Positions 59,736 to 64,000 of a DNA stretch of 64,000 nt are shown piece after piece. This stretch comes from Pantoea sp. Eser (GTDB taxonomy: Bacteria; Pseudomonadota; Gammaproteobacteria; Enterobacterales; Enterobacteriaceae): assembly GCA_009830035.1 (NCBI GenBank), contig SZZY01000007.1:62001-126000 (forward strand), in the 5' to 3' direction. The notes under the pieces were generated by a model. It worked only from the letters and a program-made list of their open reading frames with translations. It made no database searches and had not been told where the DNA came from. The translations under genes were made by a program, and so were the position numbers. Within the stretch, counting starts at the first letter, position 1. Each line of letters starts with the position of its first letter.

Positions 59736-59912
59736 GGGAACACGGGCAGAGGAGGAAAGCGTTCCGCGCCATGGACAAAAACGCCGGGAGCGTTTTTGAA
59801 CAACGCAAAGCGTTGGCCCGGCTACGGGCGCACCTCAGGGATTCAGGTGCGTACGTGCGGGCCGAGCGGCCAGGGATTGGCGTTAGCGCCTTTCCGATCT
59901 GCCCGTGTTCCC
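59736..59912. repeat. 177-bp element with terminal inverted repeats
   Basis: GGGAACACGGGCAGA at the left end (59736-59750) is repeated exactly as its reverse complement TCTGCCCGTGTTCCC at the right end (59898-59912), and similarity extends inward (GGAAAG / CTTTCC). The interior contains further hairpins: AAAAACGC-CGGGA-GCGTTTTT, GCGCACCT/AGGTGCGT and GGCGTTAGCGCC. It has no room for a transposase. It resembles a MITE or a structured intergenic repeat, 26 bp after the tRNA-Pro copy. Confidence 0.7.
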
Positions 59913-59947
59913 TAAGCAGTCCCGTTCTTACCGCTGAGCAGGCTTCA

Positions 59948-60024
59948 GGGAGCATACGCCTTTCGCAAAGACGCAAAAGGCGCATTCCCTGGCCCGCTAT
60001 GCTTTGCTACAGGCGTATGCTCCC
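59948..60024. repeat. 77-bp inverted-repeat element
   Basis: GGGAGCATACGCCT (59948-59961) and AGGCGTATGCTCCC (60011-60024) are perfect 14-bp inverted arms around a 49-bp interior that has its own symmetry (GCCTTTCGC, GGCGCATTCCC). It lies 35 bp after the previous element. It could be a small palindromic repeat or a strong hairpin. Confidence 0.6.
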
Positions 60025-60776
60025 TTCGCTTCACCTCCGGCAGCAGCATCAGACGGCCAGAAAGTCGCTTCAGCCTGCTGACAAACCCCGATCAGGTTAA
60101 GTCTGACCGTGTTTACTGTGCAGGTAGGGGTTTATAGCGAATCGGGCTACTCTCTGCTTCTTTACGCTATTCCCGCTTTCCATCGCTGGCTGTTCTTTTT
60201 TGCGATCTTCCAGAAAGTTCCAATAAAACAGGCATCCGTAACGCAATCTGCTTTTCAGCCGGGATTAATCCGCTTTTCCCATCGGCAGGCCTTGCCACAT
60301 CTGCGACGCAGGGATAATTCGTGACACGTTCTTCTTATGACCGAAAGCGGCAAGTTGCTGATTTCTTATGCCTTAATACCAGCATATTCCACTGGGTGAA
60401 CGTCATAACGCACGGTGAATCGTTCAGTTATTCAGCATTTGCCGGTAAAAATTTTAAGTTTTTTAGCGGTGAGAATCACTAGCGACAAACTGCCTATCCA
60501 GCAGAAAGTCCGGAAGTTACGCCAGCGACACTGTGCTTTGTATGGCTTTTAGCCGTTTACCGTTGCTTGCTATCCCTCACACTCTGTGTAAATAAACAAC
60601 CATTGTATTGACGTTCTTTGCAACTGTTGACAAATTGATGCGTCAATAAAGCGCAGTTACGGAATTTTCTGACCGCTTCCACGGCATCAGGAAAAACATA
60701 AAAAACCTGACGCGCTTTTAGCAACCCGTTCGGTGGTACGCCTGAACCGCATAAAAAACCAGAGGTCGGGCAATGC
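60025..60776 (+). other. Gene-free stretch before dppA
   Basis: About 750 bp without a convincing gene. It has short open frames but none with family similarity or a good start. TTGACA at 60628-60633 lies about 180 bp before dppA and is a possible -35, though no good -10 follows. Nothing else is recognised. Confidence 0.5.
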
Positions 60777-60800
60777 ACACAACATCACATCACAATGGAG
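60776..60800 (+). promoter_or_regulatory. dppA leader with GcvB-type target
   Basis: ACACAACATCACATCACAAT, a C/A-rich stretch directly before the TGGAG ribosome site, matches the known E. coli dppA target of the sRNA GcvB, whose R1 region is G/U-rich. Repression of peptide import when amino acids are plentiful would be retained. The sRNA itself is not in the window. Confidence 0.6.
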
Positions 60801-60807
60801 CAAAAGC

Positions 60808-62418
60808 ATGATCAACTCCCTGGCTAAATCCGGGATGCTGAAGGTCGGTCTGAGCCTGATTGCTATGACTGTCGCCGCCGGTGTTCAGGCAAAAACCCTG
60901 GTTTACTGTTCAGAAGGTTCTCCGGAAGGCTTTAACCCGCAGCTGTTCACCTCGGGTACCACTTACGACGCCAGCTCACGCCAGATCTATAACCGTCTGG
61001 TTGAGTTCACCATCGGCACCACCGAACTGCACGCGGCACTGGCCGAGAAGTGGGATGTCAGCGAAGACGGCAAAACCTACACCTTCCACCTGCGCAAGGG
61101 CGTGAAGTGGCAGACCACCAAAGATTTCAAACCAACGCGCGAATTTAACGCGGATGATGTGGTGTTCACCTTTGAACGCCAGCTGGATAAAAACAACGCT
61201 TACCATGGCGTCTCTGGCGGCAGCTACGAATATTTCGAAGGCATGGATATGCCGAAGCTGATCAGCAAAATCGAAAAAGTGGACGATCATACCGTGCGCT
61301 TTGTGTTGACCCGTCCTGAAGCGCCGTTCCTGGCGGATCTCGGCATGGACTTCGCCTCTATTCTGTCGAAAGAGTACGCTGAAAACATGCTGAAAGCCGG
61401 CTCGCCGCAAAAGGTTGACCTGAATCCGGTCGGTACCGGCCCGTTCCAGCTGCTGCAGTACCAGAAAGATTCGCGCATTCTGTATAAAGCCAACCCGGAC
61501 TACTGGGGCACTAAACCGAAAATCGATCGGTTGGTCTTCTCCATTACGCCGGATGCTTCTGTGCGTTACGCCAAACTGCAGAAGGGCGAATGTCAGGTAA
61601 TGCCGTATCCAAACCCGGCTGACATTGCGCGCATGAAGCAGGACAAAAACATCAACCTGTATGAGCAGGCTGGCCTGAACGTCGGCTATCTGTCATATAA
61701 CGTTGAGAAAAAACCGCTGGATAATCTGAAAGTACGTCAGGCCCTGACCATGGCGGTGAACAAACAGGCGATCATTGATGCCGTTTACCAGGGTGCAGGC
61801 CAGACGGCTAAAAACCTGATCCCACCAACCATGTGGGGTTACAACGACGCCGTTAAGGACTACACCTACGATCCTGAAAAAGCCAAAGCGCTGCTGAAAG
61901 AAGCAGGCATGGCTGATGGCTTCTCCATCGACCTGTGGGCGATGCCGGTACAGCGTCCTTACAACCCGAACGCGCGCCGTATGGCGGAGATAATTCAGTC
62001 TGACTGGGCGAAGATTGGCGTGAAAGCCAAGATTGTTACCTATGAGTGGGGCGAATATCTGAAGCGTGCCAAAGCCGGCGAACACCAGACCGTGATGATG
62101 GGCTGGACCGGTGATAATGGGGATCCGGATAACTTCCTCGCCACCCTGTTCAGCTGTTCAGCGGCAAAAGACGGCTCTAACTACTCGCGCTGGTGCGATA
62201 AATCCTTTGAGGATCAGATTCAGCCAGCACGCGCTACCGCCGATCAGGCCAAGCGCATCGAGTACTACAAGCAGGCACAGGTTGTGATGCATGACCAGGC
62301 ACCGGCGCTGATGATCGCGCACTCAACGGTCTACGAACCGGTCAGCAAGAAAGTCTCCGGCTACAAAGTCGATCCGCTTGGCGGACACTACTTTGCCCAG
62401 GTAGACATTCAGGAATAA
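60808..62418 (+). CDS. dppA: Dipeptide-binding protein DppA
   Basis: 536 residues (E. coli 535). The periplasmic binding protein of the dipeptide ABC importer, also able to deliver heme with DppBCDF in E. coli. A 28-residue signal peptide ends GVQA; the mature start is KTLVYCSEGSPEGFNPQLF. Other conserved parts: AEKWDVSEDGKTYTFHLRKG, VGTGPFQLLQYQKDSRILYK, RQALTMAVNKQAIIDAVYQG and MMGWTGDNGDPDNFLATLFS. ATG 60808 has TGGAG upstream and begins the signal peptide; in-frame upstream codons lack it. The cysteine pair CSEG/CQVM is present. Intact, heading dppABC. Confidence 0.96.
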   Translation: MINSLAKSGMLKVGLSLIAMTVAAGVQAKTLVYCSEGSPEGFNPQLFTSGTTYDASSRQIYNRLVEFTIGTTELHAALAEKWDVSEDGKTYTFHLRKGVKWQTTKDFKPTREFNADDVVFTFERQLDKNNAYHGVSGGSYEYFEGMDMPKLISKIEKVDDHTVRFVLTRPEAPFLADLGMDFASILSKEYAENMLKAGSPQKVDLNPVGTGPFQLLQYQKDSRILYKANPDYWGTKPKIDRLVFSITPDASVRYAKLQKGECQVMPYPNPADIARMKQDKNINLYEQAGLNVGYLSYNVEKKPLDNLKVRQALTMAVNKQAIIDAVYQGAGQTAKNLIPPTMWGYNDAVKDYTYDPEKAKALLKEAGMADGFSIDLWAMPVQRPYNPNARRMAEIIQSDWAKIGVKAKIVTYEWGEYLKRAKAGEHQTVMMGWTGDNGDPDNFLATLFSCSAAKDGSNYSRWCDKSFEDQIQPARATADQAKRIEYYKQAQVVMHDQAPALMIAHSTVYEPVSKKVSGYKVDPLGGHYFAQVDIQE

Positions 62419-62589
62419 TTGTTGCCTTTTCCGGGGCGGCCAAGTGTCGCTCCGGCTTTATCTCCCTGTTTTACTGGAAACGGTAGAGGCGCAGCTTGGC
62501 TGCGTCGCGGTCGGGCCTACCCCGTCGTCAGATGTAAGCAATAACTACCCTCGCGGCGACGGTCGCGCGGACAAGAGAGAACCCGGATT

Positions 62590-63609
62590 GTGCTGCAGTT
62601 CATACTCCGACGTTTGGGCCTTGTCATCCCAACGTTTATCGGTATTACATTACTCACCTTCGCATTTGTTCACATGATCCCCGGCGATCCGGTGCTGATC
62701 ATGGCGGGCGAACGCGGTATTTCTCCTGAACGTCACGCGCAGTTAATGGCGCTGTTAGGCCTTGATCAGCCGCTGTGGAAACAGTACCTGAACTACATTA
62801 ACGGCGTATTACATGGCGATCTGGGCATTTCACTCAAGAGCCGCATCCCGGTATGGGATGAATTTGTGCCGCGCTTTAAAGCCACGCTGGAACTGGGCGT
62901 CTGCGCGATGCTGTTTGCGGTCGCGGTCGGTATCCCGGTTGGGGTGATGGCGGCGGTTAAACGTGGCTCGATCTTCGATCACACCGCGGTCGGCATCTCA
63001 CTGACCGGCTACTCGATGCCGATCTTCTGGTGGGGCATCATGCTGATCATGCTGGTCTCGGTGCAGTTCAACCTGACGCCGGTTTCCGGTCGCGTCGACG
63101 ACACCGTATTCCTCGATGACGCCATGCCGCTAACCGGCTTCATGCTGATCGACACCTTTTTCTGGGGCGAGGCGGGTGATTTCCACGATGCGGTGATGCA
63201 CATGATTTTGCCCGCTATCGTGCTCGGCACCATTCCGCTGGCGGTGATTGTGCGTATGACGCGCTCGGCGATGCTGGAAGTGCTGGGTGAAGATTACATC
63301 CGTACGGCGCGCGCCAAAGGCCTGACGCGGATGCGGGTTATCGTGGTGCATGCGCTGCGTAACGCCATGCTGCCGGTGGTGACCGTCATCGGTCTGCAGG
63401 TCGGGACCTTACTGGCCGGCGCGATCCTGACCGAAACCATCTTCTCGTGGCCGGGTCTGGGGCGCTGGCTGATTGAAGCGCTGCAACGCCGCGATTATCC
63501 GGTGGTGCAGGGCAGCGTGCTGCTGACGGCGGTACTGATTATCCTGGTCAACCTGCTGGTTGATCTGCTGTATGGCGTGGTTAACCCGCGCATACGTCAT
63601 AATAAATAA
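62590..63609 (+). CDS. dppB: Dipeptide ABC transporter permease DppB
   Basis: 339 residues, the E. coli length. Inner-membrane permease of the OppB/DppB type: TM1 is LRRLGLVIPTFIGITLLTFA, the family N-terminal DPVLIMAGERGISPERHAQL follows, then GDLGISLKSRIPVWDEFVPR. The ATPase-coupling EAA loop is EVLGEDYIRTARAKGLTRMR near 235-255. It ends YGVVNPRIRHNK. The start is a GTG (62590) with AGAGAG upstream. It lies 171 bp after dppA, a gap with no gene, and 9 bp before dppC. Intact. Confidence 0.96.
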   Translation: MLQFILRRLGLVIPTFIGITLLTFAFVHMIPGDPVLIMAGERGISPERHAQLMALLGLDQPLWKQYLNYINGVLHGDLGISLKSRIPVWDEFVPRFKATLELGVCAMLFAVAVGIPVGVMAAVKRGSIFDHTAVGISLTGYSMPIFWWGIMLIMLVSVQFNLTPVSGRVDDTVFLDDAMPLTGFMLIDTFFWGEAGDFHDAVMHMILPAIVLGTIPLAVIVRMTRSAMLEVLGEDYIRTARAKGLTRMRVIVVHALRNAMLPVVTVIGLQVGTLLAGAILTETIFSWPGLGRWLIEALQRRDYPVVQGSVLLTAVLIILVNLLVDLLYGVVNPRIRHNK

Positions 63610-63618
63610 GGGGGCATC

Positions 63619-64000
63619 ATGTCTGTTGTTGATCCCGCCAGCGTAACCGTTGCACTCAAGCCGATGACCCCGTTTCAGGAATTCTGGCACTATTTTAAAC
63701 GCAATAAAGGCGCCGTGGTGGGCCTAGCGTACATCATCATTATGCTGCTGGTGGCGGTGTTCGCCGATCTGCTGGCGCCCCATGCGCCGGCGGAACAGTT
63801 CCGCGATGCGCTGCTGCATCCGCCGGTCTGGCAGGAAGGCGGAAACTGGAGCTACATCTTCGGCACCGATGATGTTGGCCGCGATGTGCTGTCGCGTCTG
63901 GTGTACGGCGCGCGTCTGTCGCTGCTGGTCGGCTGTCTGGTAGTGGTGCTGTCGCTGATTTTTGGGGTGATCTTCGGCCTGCTGGCCGGTTACCTCGGCG
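63619..64000 (+). CDS. dppC: Dipeptide ABC transporter permease DppC, partial
   Basis: The first 127 codons of DppC, cut by the right edge. They read MTPFQEFWHYFKRNKGAVVG, the first membrane helix LAYIIIMLLVAVFADLLAP, then NWSYIFGTDDVGRDVLSRLV and YGARLSLLVGCLVVVLSLIF, all as in E. coli DppC (about 300 residues). The ATG at 63619 has AGGGGG upstream. No lesion is visible in the part present. Confidence 0.95.
   Translation, partial: MSVVDPASVTVALKPMTPFQEFWHYFKRNKGAVVGLAYIIIMLLVAVFADLLAPHAPAEQFRDALLHPPVWQEGGNWSYIFGTDDVGRDVLSRLVYGARLSLLVGCLVVVLSLIFGVIFGLLAGYLG

Noticed and set aside
60109..60324. 71-codon open frame upstream of dppA
   Set aside because: No ribosome site, no similarity, and atypical composition; probably chance.

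Overview
The window is a chromosomal segment of an Enterobacterales bacterium. Protein sequences and gene order (gyrB-recF-dnaN-dnaA / rpmH-rnpA-yidD-yidC-mnmE, glyQS, yibF-fdhE-fdoIHG, yibL-mtlR-mtlD-mtlA, yiaF, yiaG, eptB-tRNA-dppABC) follow the E. coli dnaA neighbourhood. The mix of genes, including ohrR-ohr and a two-partner secretion locus, points to Erwiniaceae (Pantoea/Erwinia-like). The genus is an inference; order and dnaA neighbourhood are secure.

The main property of the window is uneven decay. About 30 protein genes read as intact: the replication, translation and membrane-insertion core (gyrB, recF, dnaN, dnaA, rpmH, rnpA, yidD, yidC, mnmE, glyQ, glyS), stress genes (ibpA, sodA, ohrR, ohr), dppAB, and a few enzymes and transporters (yidA, rutE, hyi/otnI, adeP). 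About 28 others are broken by frameshifts, in-frame TAG/TGA codons or deletions, nearly all in carbon catabolism, transport, regulation and surface functions. Essential genes in the same stretch are clean, so this looks like real genome erosion, as in a lineage that recently became host-restricted, rather than bad sequence.

Layout. 1-5540: interrupted yeaK-like gene and truncated eamA; ibpA with a sigma32 promoter and RNA thermometer; remnants of yidQ, yidR, an MFS permease and the galactonate genes dgoK and dgoR, with an intact palindromic operator. 5597-17921: yidA, a YhcH-family gene, then the gyrB-to-dnaA and rpmH-to-mnmE blocks, with an ERIC-like repeat between dnaN and recF. 18216-24280: rutE, a broken phosphopantetheinyl transferase, and a catabolic cluster (two broken TIM-barrel isomerases, a broken MFS permease, an intact hydroxypyruvate isomerase-like enzyme) whose divergent promoter region carries a repeated motif. 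24330-31344: adeP, broken yieH, a GlxA-like regulator and wecH, then glyQS.

31618-38250: a two-partner secretion/CDI-like locus with an intact TpsB exporter, a shattered TpsA exoprotein ending in a VENN motif, and an AT-rich three-helix membrane protein in the immunity-gene position. 38247-44849: yibF, fdhE, a formate dehydrogenase-O operon in which fdoG and fdoH are fused by a deletion, and fdhD; the FdoG active-site residue is Cys instead of selenocysteine. 44846-51839: a DeoR regulator and an aminotransferase joined head-to-head by a deletion, sodA, a ybjX remnant, and a wholly broken mannitol operon behind intact-looking CRP sites. 52285-64000: yiaF, a broken gamma-glutamyltransferase, yiaG, a broken HD hydrolase, ohrR-ohr, broken eptB, a defective tRNA-Pro copy, two structured inverted-repeat elements, and dppABC running off the end.
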